Shown: positions 21,601 to 32,846, counted from the stretch's first letter. The stretch is 64,000 nt of DNA from Schizochytrium sp. TIO01 (GCA_004764695.1 SMSO01000014.1:2927148-2991147); one strand, 5' to 3'. Notes: generated by a model not told the origin, from the letters alone. A program made the numbers and translations.

Positions 21601-23107
21601 GGATGTAGTCAACGTTAGCAAGTTGCACAGGAGTAAACCCGTATCATGGAAGGTTGACCATTCTATGGGTATTGTTGATATGAAGCAAGATGCTCTTGAC
21701 GCTTTACTCTCTGCAGCGGAACCTGAAAACGCTGAAAATGCCGTGTCGTCAGCGTGGCGCTTACGGCTTACAAATTGGGCGGGTGAAGCCTGCGATCTTA
21801 TCCCGGAAGCAAAGTTAGGGGAAATGCCTGATGAAGAGCTCAACGAAGAATTGCAGCAGCAGGTTGCACAATACATGCAAAAGAAAAACATTCTTCAAGG
21901 CGAGGCAGACGAGGTAGCCTCAGCATTCAGAGCTATTGCTGGATCTAGTCTCGGATCATGCAAAGTCACTTCTGAGTTGCTAGGGTCATTGAAACAGAGT
22001 GCGTCCATCTCAGAGTTGTGGCGAGCTCTCGGTCCACCCGCTTCGTGCATACCATTGGAAGGTTTGACACTGAAAGATGCTTTACAAGATGTACGAGGTG
22101 CAGATGAGATCCTTGTTGAGCGCGGTAAAGTCCCTATCGAAGGATTTGTATCACTAAGTATCCACGTGTGGAATCCAACTTTAGGTTCCGCAGAAGAAAT
22201 TGTATCCGAAATTGTTTTTACAGAGAATGAGCTGCAGTCATCGCTGCGCGGCGCTTTGACTCGTGGATTATTATTGACTGTATCCTCTTTGACTTCTGCT
22301 TCCGAGACGCATCCTCTTTGTCGCACGCTAGCAGTCGCTGTTATGGCGGATAATTTGCTCGTGCGCAAGTTGGAATATTGCAATTTAGTTGGGCGATATA
22401 TTCCAACGGGGTTAGTCCATCCCAAAATGCTGGGATTCAAATGGGGAGGCAAATCCGTTCCGAAGAGGATTCCCATCCCTGTGGTTCTGCACCCTGTCCA
22501 ACCGGAGCATGCAACTTTATCTGCTGGTGTTGCTACAAAGCACTCAAGTGGATCAAATAAGCATTCTCATGTATGGCTTTGTGAATTCATACCTCGCTCT
22601 GATGGTGCCACGTGTGTTGGTCTGAAGGAAATGGAAGCTAGCTCGTCTGATAGCGACGATCGTCTCATTGAGCGCGCCGCAGCCATTGTCAACATTCCGC
22701 CTATCGAGTTTGTTCTTGCTTGCCACAATGAAAAAACGCATCGCTGGGAGATAATTCGTATGGAACAACATGTAGCTGCAGACATCGATGGAGACAACGG
22801 CAATAAGCAAGTTAAGAAAAGCAAGGCAAAGACAAAACGAGATCGCCTGAAGCGCAAATTCCAGCATGGCAGTGTTTTAGCGTATATACGGGCAAGAAAT
22901 TTTCCAGAGGGGGTGTCTACACCTAGCGCTTCACTATTTGACACTGCTGCAGATCTTGATGCTCGTTCTCGCGAGGCAGAGGCTGCAGAAAAGCGAAAAG
23001 CGGAGCAGCCTCAGCCGCTGGCGCTTACATATTCCCCCCTGGTTTCCTCTGAAGCCGAGCTGCGACTCGGAGGGGACAGTGATTTCCTCTTTGCTGATTA
23101 CTCATGA
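18620..23107 (+). CDS. USP40-like ubiquitin-specific protease
   Basis: A 1,495-residue deubiquitinase of peptidase family C19, one exon. Such enzymes cut ubiquitin from proteins through a Cys-His-Asp/Asn triad. The Cys box is GLQNQGGTCYLNSLLQTL with catalytic Cys84. QHDVHEL follows as the second USP signature, and the His box is GYGGHYMCYLRV with His426. Two CxxC pairs (CMGCGY and KCDECGE) form the usual zinc ribbon of the fingers subdomain. The start PEDFVGLQNQGGTCYLN and the spacing match USP40 best, with USP47 as alternative. An acidic Ser-rich insert of about 75 residues lies between the FEFPTQLDMRRF block and the His box. A Lys/Ser-rich insert (about 455-500) follows the His box. The C-terminal 900 residues are large and mostly not recognisable, with a possible ubiquitin-like part, and end in a basic and then Ala/Glu-rich tail. 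It is divergently paired with a ubiquitin ligase gene. Confidence 0.93.
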   Translation: MSLLGDIFHDDTDDDFNESNYEFFPETVSKSNNLASISEVSEYYSSVDVSVQERGPRLPPPILPEEIRKCPEDFVGLQNQGGTCYLNSLLQTLYLLPQFKHGIYSLDPETELGCSSSESAQGGENSTPERTSSPAQSNDSSKSGLKKSGLRELQSLFSRLDTSLETSVSTLALTKGAFEWGSSQAAAQHDVHELVTKLLERIHAELVGTSQASLVKDTFIGQAKENAVRCMGCGYTSGRATPFMTLFVNVDGFADLEASLDAQYCGTPERLEGSNAYKCDECGEVTDKELSQSITRLPPTLFLNLNRFKFDFNTLRRVKISTRFEFPTQLDMRRFAPDAETPHNTDSKVSTDPKDTTLELEASVSKHSEARPSNNDIEAEHHNATDASQVSEEDAFATSSSLEAIDDQKYTLVGIISHAGTGYGGHYMCYLRVDALCPERFQAINATQGSKTKDSSSSTSSNHKKKGATMSAPAREEWQVVDKSKKKSKGKGNNDSNTNSNKRRELDAAAWGNWFKFNDTQVQQVSTEELAQTFSGRSCAYLLVYSRLGTSQGGVVHPLVPAFWKSALTESNKRLLDHWQRYDALCNLTRFDLHILGEDAVWENPFVRLHVEGENARKIQASRSHSPLEDVEIDGRMSLSQVGDLLLSKLPNCDKDSYYRYFILSRAVQENGQRRGRHVLLELEVDEQSKSLSSVVDATPNASAHLLVLLCPKESHGLSRESLPFLCEGEGRPVQLKLTITAKRDTTPVWYAIGSPAAAIAERLCSEIDGATSSDFYVSNHQKEGKVERVLEASNLNYEGREVFYAESKLEVESELARRLRVKTFHIVDAWPRDREQESAGSCSPPFDITLDPAEDSLLNLLAQAAGIFGRDLEEDICLEVESSGLIVESDDELFGLARATQLGLTTRSGLEAKAAQNALQTKNVRFSQGGKSGMIQSDQNNQEDMDDELESKDESRSSPSQHLSERIKFALVSNNDPLSPSLTAQLSPGEVSSDVVNVSKLHRSKPVSWKVDHSMGIVDMKQDALDALLSAAEPENAENAVSSAWRLRLTNWAGEACDLIPEAKLGEMPDEELNEELQQQVAQYMQKKNILQGEADEVASAFRAIAGSSLGSCKVTSELLGSLKQSASISELWRALGPPASCIPLEGLTLKDALQDVRGADEILVERGKVPIEGFVSLSIHVWNPTLGSAEEIVSEIVFTENELQSSLRGALTRGLLLTVSSLTSASETHPLCRTLAVAVMADNLLVRKLEYCNLVGRYIPTGLVHPKMLGFKWGGKSVPKRIPIPVVLHPVQPEHATLSAGVATKHSSGSNKHSHVWLCEFIPRSDGATCVGLKEMEASSSDSDDRLIERAAAIVNIPPIEFVLACHNEKTHRWEIIRMEQHVAADIDGDNGNKQVKKSKAKTKRDRLKRKFQHGSVLAYIRARNFPEGVSTPSASLFDTAADLDARSREAEAAEKRKAEQPQPLALTYSPLVSSEAELRLGGDSDFLFADYS

Positions 23108-26100
23108 GCATAAAGCATTTTTCAAAAGATATCAATCCAAATGAGCTTGTCCATCATACGTAAGACTAATTTTGATTCGTTTTCAAAAGGTCTGACAATA
23201 TTTTGCACATCCGACACAATTCCTTGCACGTGCGATGATTTGTTGTGTCAAGCTCACCATATCTTCCTTCAAGTGGCATACTCTCTATTTATATTGGTTC
23301 TATTTTTTGATTCCACGGAACTTCCAGTGACAGGGACTGGAACATGCAAGTCGTGAAAACATTTCTTTATTAGGCCTGCGTTTCTTGAAGTAGGAGGGTC
23401 TTCTAACAGCGCCACACTCTATCCAGCCTATGGTCGTTTTGTTCCCCAGGTACAGCCGAGGGGTTATGCACTACGAACTCTAGAGGCTCGCTGCCTAGGC
23501 CGATCAGCATTGTTTGATGCAATGCAGGAAATAGACCAAGCGACTTGCCCGGAACTGGCCGAGCCTGCAATGAGGAAGAAGGTCGTCTCCGGGAGGACTT
23601 CTCCGCTAAATTACCCGCAGATCCAGCAATGTAGATTATTCTGGGTAATGCTGCCTTCTTATCTACCCATGCGGAGATTGGTAGGCACGGTAGGTAGAGT
23701 ACGTTTCTCCCCATTCCTGCAGAACATAGTTATGGACGGCTATGAGACTGACTGTCTCCACGGAGGAGGAAGCTCCTTACAACGCCCCCGTTTTAGCTAT
23801 GATTGAAACGTAGGGAGGCACTGGGAACTAGGCTAAATTTTAATGCAATTGATCACGGATTCCTTGCGTTTCTTCCTTTGGAGCAGCATGCTGTGGTTTC
23901 ACGTGCTGCTTTCTTGGGTTGAACTAGGAAGTAGGTATGATACTTCCTAGGTGGCGAATTTGCCTGCCCGGATTGTGACTAGGCAGATTAATAAAGCTGG
24001 TTCTTTGTAATTCTTGTGCATAAACCATTTTATTCTCTTCGACCCAATTACGCGGCAGTCGGTCACTGGGATGCCTTGTCCCTATCTCAGCAAGCTGGCT
24101 GCAAGACTTTAACCTTGGACATTGGCCATGGCATTTGCTGTTTCTGCCACCTATGTAGCAGGTGGCACAGCACTCGTGTCTCGTGTTTCCCCTGAAATGC
24201 TTTGCCTTCTTTGTCCAACTCGTTGTGCTCATGTTTCTTTCTGCAGTCACAGTGTAGAGTTTGGGCGGTCTTCATGACTTTTCATCTTATGAATGCTCTC
24301 ACCAATGCACTTAGCAGTACAGCAGTACCTCTCTACCTAGTTATTACAATGAATGAGCTTATTGAACATACTGATCCATGTGGCCATCCATTGCGCTCTG
24401 CTGAATCTGTTCAGCAATTCTGAGCAGATTCTCTAAGACTTTGGTACTAGTTAGGTACTTATTGCTGTTTTTTAGGCTTATTGATGCGCTTGTTTTCTAT
24501 TTTTTTAATTTTGATTATTTATTTATTTTTAATTTAAAAAATTAAATTGAAGTTACAGGTAGGCCTTTCTTACTAACTGATTACTACTAGCTATGTGCCT
24601 ATCTCTTTGTTATTTTTTTATTATTTCTTAATCAAATAAATCAACTTTTAATTAAATTTGAACGATCATAACTCTCCGGTAGTGTGAAAATAATAATATT
24701 ATAGAAAGAAAAACATCTATTCTTTTTCCTAAAATAACTTGAAGAAAATAAACATTTAAGAAAAAAGCAAAAATATGTGATGAGTGGAGCATATCGTTTT
24801 GGGCTGCGGTTTCATCCCGTATAGATTCTGAGCAGACAAAACCGAGCCCGTGCCTGACTGCAAACTCCTCATGTGTATTCGTCTTTCTAAAACTAAATTG
24901 CACGGCAGGAAGCAATCATCACTTCAACTTTCTTTCCTTGGTTTTCTTTGTATTTTTACATTCGGATCGTGGTAGGTAGTACTTACCTACCTACCTACCT
25001 ACCTACTTGCACAGTCGCACCGTTATTACTATGATACTTCTTTGCGCTGGGAACCCCCTGCAAGAGTTTATAAAAACCAACGAAATCTAAAGTTGATTGT
25101 CATTTCAAGATCTCAGAATCACCAACCACTTCTTCAATGTGGAAGGGTTCTAATCCATCGATCCGAGCTCCAAGTTGATAAAGGATTGGCAGACGTCTAT
25201 TCTCTTCTACACTCGCCAAACCAGTGGGTGCCCCATTAAGGGGAAAAGAAAACTCCGTCTACAAAGCGAAAAGGCCGAACTCGCCATAACAAATATAGAC
25301 AGAGATTCTTTCAGGCAAGGTAGCAAGCAAGCACTCACTACCAACTCCTCTCTAATTCGGAGACTGCTGCGGCCACAAGCTTCTTCCAAAGAATCGGAGC
25401 ACAGGCCTTACTTTGCTCGTTCTTATCGACGGCGAAGGACCTTTCATGGGACCTTCTTCGTCCACTCATTTGCACTTCATTGATTGAAGAGCAGAGAAAG
25501 AGCGACGGGGCGCCATCTTTGTTTACTCGCCTGCCTCCTCGCTCTTTTCGCTTCGTTTTCTTTCTTTCTTTCGTGTTTTATTATGATTATATTTTTTATT
25601 TCTTTTTAAATAAATAAAGCCAGGCTATATGGAGAGCTAGTACCTACTAGCTGGTAATCATCTCCTCTCCCGAAGAGGCTCCTCTTCTTCTTGAAAGAGC
25701 GACGGAGTTCTCGCTCGCGAAACCGCGTCATGTGAAATCCTGCGACTGAGAACCCGTCCAGGTTTCTTTGGAGCGGGGCGCAGCTATTTGGGACTGCAGC
25801 TGAGCCACCTGAGCGAATTAGCGGCGGCTTTTGCGGCTTTTATGTTCCCTTCAAGACCAGATTCCTTGGATACACTATGATTATTATGATAGATCCAGAC
25901 ACCGTAAGAAATATATTTGTTGAAAACTCTTTCCAAAAAAAAGTTTTCAGGCTATTTGATTTTCTATTACTGAATTAGCGTTATTCCAATGATCATTTTA
26001 TGAAGGTGTACAGAAGAGCGCAAAACCTCAAGTCAATTTAGACTTAAGCCCTGCTCGATCCTCGCTCAGAGAAGGGCTTGGAGACGAGACGGTCGTGCTC

Positions 26101-26177
26101 GTTGAAGTCAGGAGCAACACTCCAAGCTAAAGCTCGACGCCGCGGGATGGTTCTCACGCACGCACTCACGCACTCGC

Positions 26178-26211
26178 GCTAGCTAGCTAGCTAGCTAGCT
26201 AGCTAGCTAGC
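26178..26211. repeat. (TAGC)n self-complementary microsatellite
   Basis: About 8.5 copies of the tetranucleotide GCTA/TAGC, which is its own reverse complement, so the whole tract is a perfect palindrome able to form a cruciform or hairpin. Short copies of the same motif recur near 26441-26461. Confidence 0.85.
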
Positions 26212-26888
26212 GAGGTTTGGAAGCGGATCCCTGCTGCTTCGCGATCTTGAACGCTCAGTCTCCATAAAGCAACGTGACGGAGACGCTCAGGGCAACCATA
26301 CCCCGAGAGCTCAGGAAAGCAGGCCCTTCAAGTCGAAGGCCCTGGGTCTGAGCCCGAGTCTCGGTCCGAGTCCAACGCCCAGCAAGCCCGAGTCTAACAA
26401 ACTTAATAAAACTCGAGCCCAAGTGCAACCGTGTCCTGGAGCGCTAGCTAGCTCGCTAGCCAGGTTCCTGCTGCAAAGCTTTGGGATTGGGGTCGAGGGC
26501 GTCTCGCAATGTGCAGAGCACCTCGAGAGCACCAAGAGAGTGCCTCGCTCGTGGCACCTACGTCCTGAAACTCAACGGTTCTGTCGCAGAATTGCAATTC
26601 AAGCTACACGAACTGCATATCTATTTATTACCTGGTCACGACATTCCTGGCATTCGACATGAGACAACGGCGCCAACGTCGACATGAACTAGTGAGCTGG
26701 AGCAGATCATGGGCGGCGTCGGTTCGATTAAAGATGCGTGACAAGTCGGGGTCGTTGAGATAGTCGCCAGGACTTCGCGAGCGATATTTGGGGTGGCAGT
26801 TTCGTAGCCTATCTTTCAAGAAAAGGCCCCTGCTTCGCTTTAATTACCAGATTGGCCAAGACATACGCGAGCAATCACAGCAGCACTT

Positions 26889-27020
26889 GTGCCATGGGGT
26901 TTTGATCGCAAACTTTACGAAGACGGACGAAAAGCTGATTCATTTCATCTGCCAGTGCCATGGGGTTTTGATCGCAAACTTTACGAAGACGGACGAAAAG
27001 CTGATTCATTTCATCTGCCA
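26889..27020. repeat. Perfect tandem duplication of 66 bp
   Basis: Positions 26889-26954 and 26955-27020 are identical over all 66 bases by eye (unit begins GTGCCATGGGGTTTTGATCG). The unit length is a multiple of three, and one frame on each strand stays open through both copies. No mutation has accumulated, so the duplication is recent, or an assembly artefact. It is followed by an (AAAC)n run. Confidence 0.9.
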
Positions 27021-28703
27021 CTCGAGATTTTTGCAACAAACAAACAAACAAACAAATAAGCACAAAAGCAAGCCCAGACCTCTGTAAACTCCTTATAAAT
27101 CGCGATGTAGCGTAGCTAGAATCTCGATCTATTTAATTCGTCACTACTAACCTGCATGAAATCCTTAGAATGGCTTAACAACATCCCACGATCCGTACCT
27201 CAAGGCAGCAACTTGGTATGACATATGGTTAGGTTAGGTCTATCTTTTTCTTTCCACAAAAGGATGTTGAAAACGTTTGTTTTTTTAAGTTTAAAATCAC
27301 TTCCGAAAACAATATATTTTCTTTTCTTTTCTTTTTTTCAATTATGTTGATTTATCTTTTAAAAAGAAATGAAAAAGGCTGCCGAGCTGACGATGAAACC
27401 CAGAAACAAAAACGAAAGCCCATCGAGGTCGATTGAAACGCAGGAGCAAATCCAAACAAATGGGTGGCGAGCCAGCCACCTGCTCCTTAGAGGCGTGTCC
27501 GCAGCCTCAGTTCGTCAGACTGCCAGCCTTTCCAGCCTTCCATCCCCTGGCACCACCTTTCTTCGCTCTCTCTCTTTTCTTCTTCTTCTTCTTTTCTTTG
27601 TGCACGCGCGAGAAAGGACTCAGTATTAGCCACCTTTTAACAGAAGCTGCCTAAGTCTAAAGCTACGACCAGCTAGGCCCCCGAGACATCAAAACACTCT
27701 TTCATTTTCCTTTTGAAGTAAACAGGCGAAGTGTTTATATAGTATCTGTATTATTATTATTATTATTATTATTAATTTAATCAAAAGTAAAGTTAGAATT
27801 AAAAAGCTGAAAAGTACGGAAAGGAAGAAACAGTAATATCGTAGAATTGAACTTCAACAAGTGAAGCAAAACCAAACAAACTAAACCAAACAACAACAAC
27901 AACGACAACGACAACGACAACAACAACAACAACTTCTGCTAAAGCATTTCGCCTCACCTCCTCTGTCAGAACCCAGAGAGAGCCTCAGTCTGAGAAAATG
28001 AATGCTATGACTCCTGTTTCTGCGGCGTCTTCCTCATTCAACTTTCTCTCTCGCCGCCTTGCGACCCAAGCGAAGGAAGGCAGAGCAGACACACACGTGA
28101 TTCGTGATGGCACGGAGTTCCTTTCTCTGAACACGCATCGCATTCTGCACATCGATCGTCTTTCGCATAGAAATAAATACTAAAATCCACGCGATTTCAA
28201 GCTTTTGCAGTCCTCCTCAAAGCTCATGAAAACACACCGAAATCAACACTCACTCACTCACTCACTCACTCACTTCATTCGCCCTTTGTCTTTTGGCTTT
28301 GGCTTTGGCTCCATAAGGCGCTGCAAAGAAAGGCACAGTCACGCGCGCAAAGGAAGGAATCAAGGAGCCTGGATTGATTGCTCTCTCTCCGCTGTCTTCT
28401 TTTTGGCCCTTTGGGCATTGGTTGTCTCAGCAATCAATTCCTTACTACTGCGAAAGACAGTGAGTGACTGTGTTCTCTTCTATAGCGCATGATAAGGGCG
28501 CTTGCTTGATTGGCGAGAGAACGAGTGACTCAGAAATGAATGAAGGAAATCGAACTCGTTCTGGCTGTAGCTATCTATCTTTCTCTCTGTGCCACACTGC
28601 AGAGAATGCGAATACTCCACTTGCGGGATCCTATAACCTACTTTGCAATTTCTGTATAGATCACTTGAGCCCTCCCGGCTCCCGTGTGCGAGTTAGTGCG
28701 TGC

Positions 28704-28704
28704 G

Positions 28705-28768
<64 letters not shown>

Positions 28769-28769
28769 T
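28704..28769. repeat. (TTTC)n microsatellite, first array
   Basis: About 16 copies of TTTC on the plus strand. Open frames through it encode Phe-Phe-Leu-Ser repeats and are not genes. The same unit makes up the two much longer arrays at 47910 and 48376. Confidence 0.95.
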
Positions 28770-29156
28770 TTCCTCTCTTCCGATTCCTATTTTTCAATTA
28801 TTTCAATTGTTTACTGCCAGTGGTTTTATTTTATATTGTTAATAACAACAATACTAATACTCATAATAATAACAACTTGATGTTTTCAATCAAAAAATTA
28901 ATTTGAACAGCAGAAATTGTTATGCTGAGAAATCGATCACGGATACCGTTGAACCGGCCGGCCGTTCCTCAGACTTCGCAAACGAAACCAATAAGGGACG
29001 CATATTTTGAGGTAGGGGCTTGCTCAGAAGATTCTCTGGCAGTTAACGATCCAGCCGATCAACTTACCATCCCCAAGCAGCGTTCACGAGAAGAGGAGAC
29101 CTTTGGCCCACTTGCTTCTTTTACAGGCCCAGAAACACATATGCTATCAACTACAG

Positions 29157-29159
<3 letters not shown>

Positions 29160-29192
<33 letters not shown>
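29160..29192. repeat. Long T homopolymer
   Basis: A run of about 33 T residues. It might be the reverse complement of a poly(A) tail left by retroposition on the minus strand, but I see no coding remnant beside it, so it is recorded only as a homopolymer. Confidence 0.9.
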
Positions 29193-29196
<4 letters not shown>

Positions 29197-30773
29197 AATA
29201 TAAGAATAAATTAATATTCAAAATTAGTTTTTATATACATTTTGTTCTGCTACTATGGAGATAAATAAATTTTAAAAAGGATCTAGGCTCAGAATACAGC
29301 CTCAACAATTTCATGCTCTAGGCTCTAGAGAAGAGAAAACGGGAGTAGAAAGCATCATCGATATGTGGCTCTATATGAGGAGTGCTTCCTTCCTTTAAAA
29401 AGCACTTTTAATAAAACAGATTTAGATCATAGAGTTGTGTTTTATGATGTGAAAAAGGTGGAGAGGTGCTCGAACATGGGGATTCAAAGAGCAATGATGT
29501 TTGTTTTCTTAAGCATCGGTCGGCTTCATTAGCATGCGACCGCCTCAAAGCTCGTGGTGAGTTTGCGAGGGCATTGAGTTTCTCCTTCTTCAAGTCCTTC
29601 TTCTTGGAGTTCTTCTTGTTCTTCTTCTTTTCAGAAATGAGCCACCCTTCTAAGCTCAGGCAGCATCAGCAGGCAGCGTCTATAATGCGGGCTTACGGCC
29701 GAATCGATTGGCAGGGTCCTCCACATACTCTGAGTTTTCTTGCCTTTTCCGGCACCTTTTGAGAGTTGGCTGTCTGGGGACAGCGTACTTCGGCAAATGG
29801 CGATAGCGACTTACTTCACGACTCGTGCATTGATTGCTCTCGCGATTCGTGCATTCCCTTGGGCTTCTCACTCAATCAGCTCAGAGACCGTTCGCTCGCT
29901 CAATATATGCATTGTATGCATGCATACATGTCTGCAAGTATATGTGAATGACTGCATGCATGCATCCATGAATGTCGACGAGGATTGTGCATTTAACGTA
30001 CTTTGATCTCTTCTGCATACATTTGCGGTCAGTTATTTGGGGTGCGCTGTTGTGACGTTGGACCACCAACTTCATTTGTTGTGATTTCAATGGTCGAATT
30101 GAGTTTGGTGGGAGGGCTTATTCGTTCAATGCCTTCGTTGGTTCTTTCGTGGAAAGATCGGGTCGGCGAAGCGCGTCTTCGGGTCGGTCTTCGAGAGATG
30201 GGGCCTTCGTACGAGAAGCATTGCTTTGTCATTCTCTCCAAGCGTATATACATTGGGGGAATGCGCTTTCAAGGAAGAACTTGAAGTTTAGAGCGGATTT
30301 TAGTGATACTTCGATCCTCTCTTGTTCAGAAGTGACAGGTAATGTTGTATACATGTTTCGTTGGTAGAGCCTCTGTAAATATTTATTTTATTTCACTTCT
30401 GGCACTTGATGTTCAGCTACAGCTAACACTGTAGAGTTATTTATGTATGTGCTAGGGGGATGAATAAATAAATAAATAAAATTTTATGTTATATTTCAAA
30501 ATAGAATACTTGAAGATCCGGGGTTAAAATGCAACGAAACATTTCTTTTAACATAAAAATAAAGAAATAACATATTTTAAATCGAAGTGAGAAAGAAATT
30601 TGAGAGAGAATGGAGCGGCGAGAGAGAAAACAGTCCTTGAACTGTGACCACAACAAAACTTGGCGCACGAGCGGGTGTTGTGGCGGGGAAGCCACGTAGG
30701 GAGCTGGTGGCGCAGGTACTACGCACGGAACTCGTTTTACTGGCTAGCTTGCCCGCCTGTTCCTCTCCCGAGT

Positions 30774-30861
30774 GTAGGTACTCTTTTAGACCTTTAACTT
30801 ACTCTGGGACCCACCTGAGAGATCAGACATTCGCTGTTTGTTTCTGATCTTTGTTTTACAG
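30774..30861 (+). other. Possible 5' UTR intron of the first glycosyltransferase gene
   Basis: A segment of 88 nt begins GTAGGT and ends TTTGTTTTACAG, with a possible branch site in CTTTAACTTA. The sequence just after the acceptor contains GTAGCTGCTCTGAAGACCTG, which resembles sequence upstream of the second paralog (near 36275), so it is probably transcribed. It lies about 350 nt before the start codon. Moderate to low certainty. Confidence 0.3.
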
Positions 30862-31209
30862 AAGAACGGTGTAGCTGCTCTGAAGACCTGGCGTGCTAAT
30901 CGTGTTAGGGCGAACACAAACTTGAAAAGTTTTCATCAAAAGATATCAATCTCAGAGACTCTTGACTGCAGAAGAGGTCTTCTCGTATTTCGAGGCTATA
31001 CTTGGTTGCCTTCACTCTGTGACTAATTCAATTTGTCACTTTAGTGGTGCGTGTGCAATTCAGGTTTTTCTACTTGCGACAAATTCCAGCATCAACTCGT
31101 CACCTAGCCTCACGCAAAGGGAATTCTTTGCTCCTATTTGACAAAAAAATTTGCGGAAAGAAGCCAGAGACTACTACCCTGAGCTTCTTTTCAAAGACAG
31201 TAAAACAGA

Positions 31210-32691
31210 ATGGTGCTCAATCGTAAAGAAGCCCTCATTAAGGAGGTCGAGCTGGCCAATGATGCAAAATCCATCCGTGTTTCTTATAAGATTGCAATTG
31301 TTGCATCCCTTGTTCTTATGTTTTTTGTTGCTCTCACCATAGCCCCAAGCCCACTACCCACGTCCTCCAATCTCCGTGAATCTAGTTTATTTATTATCGA
31401 GCTAAACTCCCCGAGTTCAAAACCGTACCATCCGGAGCAGGTAGACATTACCAACGAGGTACCATGTGGTGTTGCGACCTCAACAAAACAACTCAACGAT
31501 GCTTCCAATGCACGCAACATTTCCGATTTCGCTCGCATAGTCAAACGGCCCGAGGACAACTTTGTGACCGTCACATTTGCGTCGTATTCTTATCGTGATG
31601 CTCTTATCAATTGGATGCTTACAGCTGAGCGTGCGAAAATTCGCTCGGTCGTTGTGGTGTGTCTAGATGATCAACTTCAGGAGTACCTCTACGAGCGAGG
31701 TGTACCATGCTTCCATGCCTATGCTGGTCGTAATGAAGAAGAAAACGAAAAGATTACTCCAATGAACGACAAAAGCGATGCGTATGATGAAGTAGAGGGT
31801 TCTTATGATGAAGCCACCAACTCAAACAATAAAGAGCACGCCCACGTTGTTCACGAAGCGCCATCCCAACTCAGCCAAGAAACAATTCATGATCTTTGGG
31901 TGATGCGTGTATCGCTCCTGAGCCAGATAATTCATTCCGGTATGGATGTGCTGTTTTCTGATCTTGACGTTGTTATTTTACAAGATCCAAGACCTCTGTT
32001 TGAGAAAGCTGAAGTAGTTGCTTCCCGCGGCAAGTTCCCAAGCGAAGTACGCGTCAGCTGGGGATCCACTGTGTGCATGGGATTTGCCTATTTTAAATCA
32101 ACACCCAATGTCAAGGACCTTCTAGAAAAGATGGTTGAAATGACTAAGACTCGACACGATGATCAAGTTGCAGTCAACTATGTTTTACGTGATATTCTCG
32201 GCGAGGATCCGGAAAAAGTATGGGGGAGAAGATCCAGTAGTAGGGATCCAAAACACGCAGTGTCCCAAATTTCAGGCAAAATTAAGGTCGTGATCCTTTC
32301 TGCGTACTCCTTGCCGCGCTTCTGCAATATGCTTTCTCCAAAAGATTGGAACTCTGATGTTATAGCAGCTCATTGTCGTCCTAACAGCTTCATGCGTGTT
32401 GATAATGTTGACAAAGGTAGCGAAATGAATCGTGATATTGCGATGGAACGCTATCAACTTTTCTGCGATACGGATGCTCTCCAAGGCAAACGTGCTGGTG
32501 GATGGTTTACAGTTGGGAAGGGACGTTCAGAACGCATGCGCTTCGTGGACCCGGACCCTTCTGTCATGCTTATCGCAGCCCAAACGCCAACAGGGCGCAA
32601 GGCATTTGCTGAATGGCTGTCGTCGCATTCTAAAACCTGCGACTTTGCTTCATTTGCCTCAAAACCCGGTACTCGCGATTTCTTTTCATGA
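31210..32691 (+). CDS. Type II membrane glycosyltransferase, PF03407 family, copy 1
   Basis: A 493-residue protein with a short cytoplasmic start, one membrane anchor (about residues 26-45) and a luminal catalytic domain, the layout of a Golgi glycosyltransferase. It has the DxD-type metal and nucleotide-sugar site FSDLDVVILQDP (Asp251 and Asp253) and family-like blocks VTFASYSYRD, WGSTVCMGFAYF, DDQVAVNYVL and NRDIAMERYQLFCD. These place it in the nucleotide-diphospho-sugar transferase family (plant relatives in CAZy GT77 add arabinose, xylose or galactose). The sugar and acceptor cannot be told. Between FHAY and the IHDLWVMRV block lies a hydrophilic Asp/Glu/Asn-rich loop of about 50 residues that differs from copy 2. 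The C terminus ends FFS. A paralog follows about 3.8 kb downstream on the same strand. Confidence 0.87.
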   Translation: MVLNRKEALIKEVELANDAKSIRVSYKIAIVASLVLMFFVALTIAPSPLPTSSNLRESSLFIIELNSPSSKPYHPEQVDITNEVPCGVATSTKQLNDASNARNISDFARIVKRPEDNFVTVTFASYSYRDALINWMLTAERAKIRSVVVVCLDDQLQEYLYERGVPCFHAYAGRNEEENEKITPMNDKSDAYDEVEGSYDEATNSNNKEHAHVVHEAPSQLSQETIHDLWVMRVSLLSQIIHSGMDVLFSDLDVVILQDPRPLFEKAEVVASRGKFPSEVRVSWGSTVCMGFAYFKSTPNVKDLLEKMVEMTKTRHDDQVAVNYVLRDILGEDPEKVWGRRSSSRDPKHAVSQISGKIKVVILSAYSLPRFCNMLSPKDWNSDVIAAHCRPNSFMRVDNVDKGSEMNRDIAMERYQLFCDTDALQGKRAGGWFTVGKGRSERMRFVDPDPSVMLIAAQTPTGRKAFAEWLSSHSKTCDFASFASKPGTRDFFS

Positions 32692-32846
32692 ATTGATTCG
32701 ACCTAACCTTGCTTTTGGATTGTGAAGTCATGTTTTAAGTCCTTAGAATGAGACATAATTTTTCTGTTTACTTCCATTAGCCGGCGAGTTCTATCAGATC
32801 ATACGGTACACTTCTGATGCTTATGGTATGTTTGTATTGTACCTCA

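Larger units (their letters stand above)
23108..31209. other. Long gene-poor, repeat-rich intergenic region
   Basis: Eight kilobases without a supported gene. The open frames are short and of random composition. Contents noticed: CCTA repeats near 24985-25007 beside an inverted repeat, the self-complementary (TAGC)n at 26178-26211, a perfect 66-bp tandem duplication at 26889-27020, (ATT)n near 27750, (CAA)n near 27889-27933, (ACTC)n near 28245-28272, (TTTC)n at 28704-28769, and a T run of about 33 at 29160-29192. Genes with many short exons or non-coding RNA genes could be missed here. Confidence 0.5.

Noticed and set aside
24968-25008. Inverted GGTAGGTA...TACCTACC next to CCTA repeats
   Set aside because: It is explained by CCTA/TAGG microsatellite sequence on both strands; no evidence of a functional hairpin.
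29160-29192. T33 run as the tail of a retroposed element or pseudogene
   Set aside because: No coding remnant, target-site duplication or recognisable element lies beside it.
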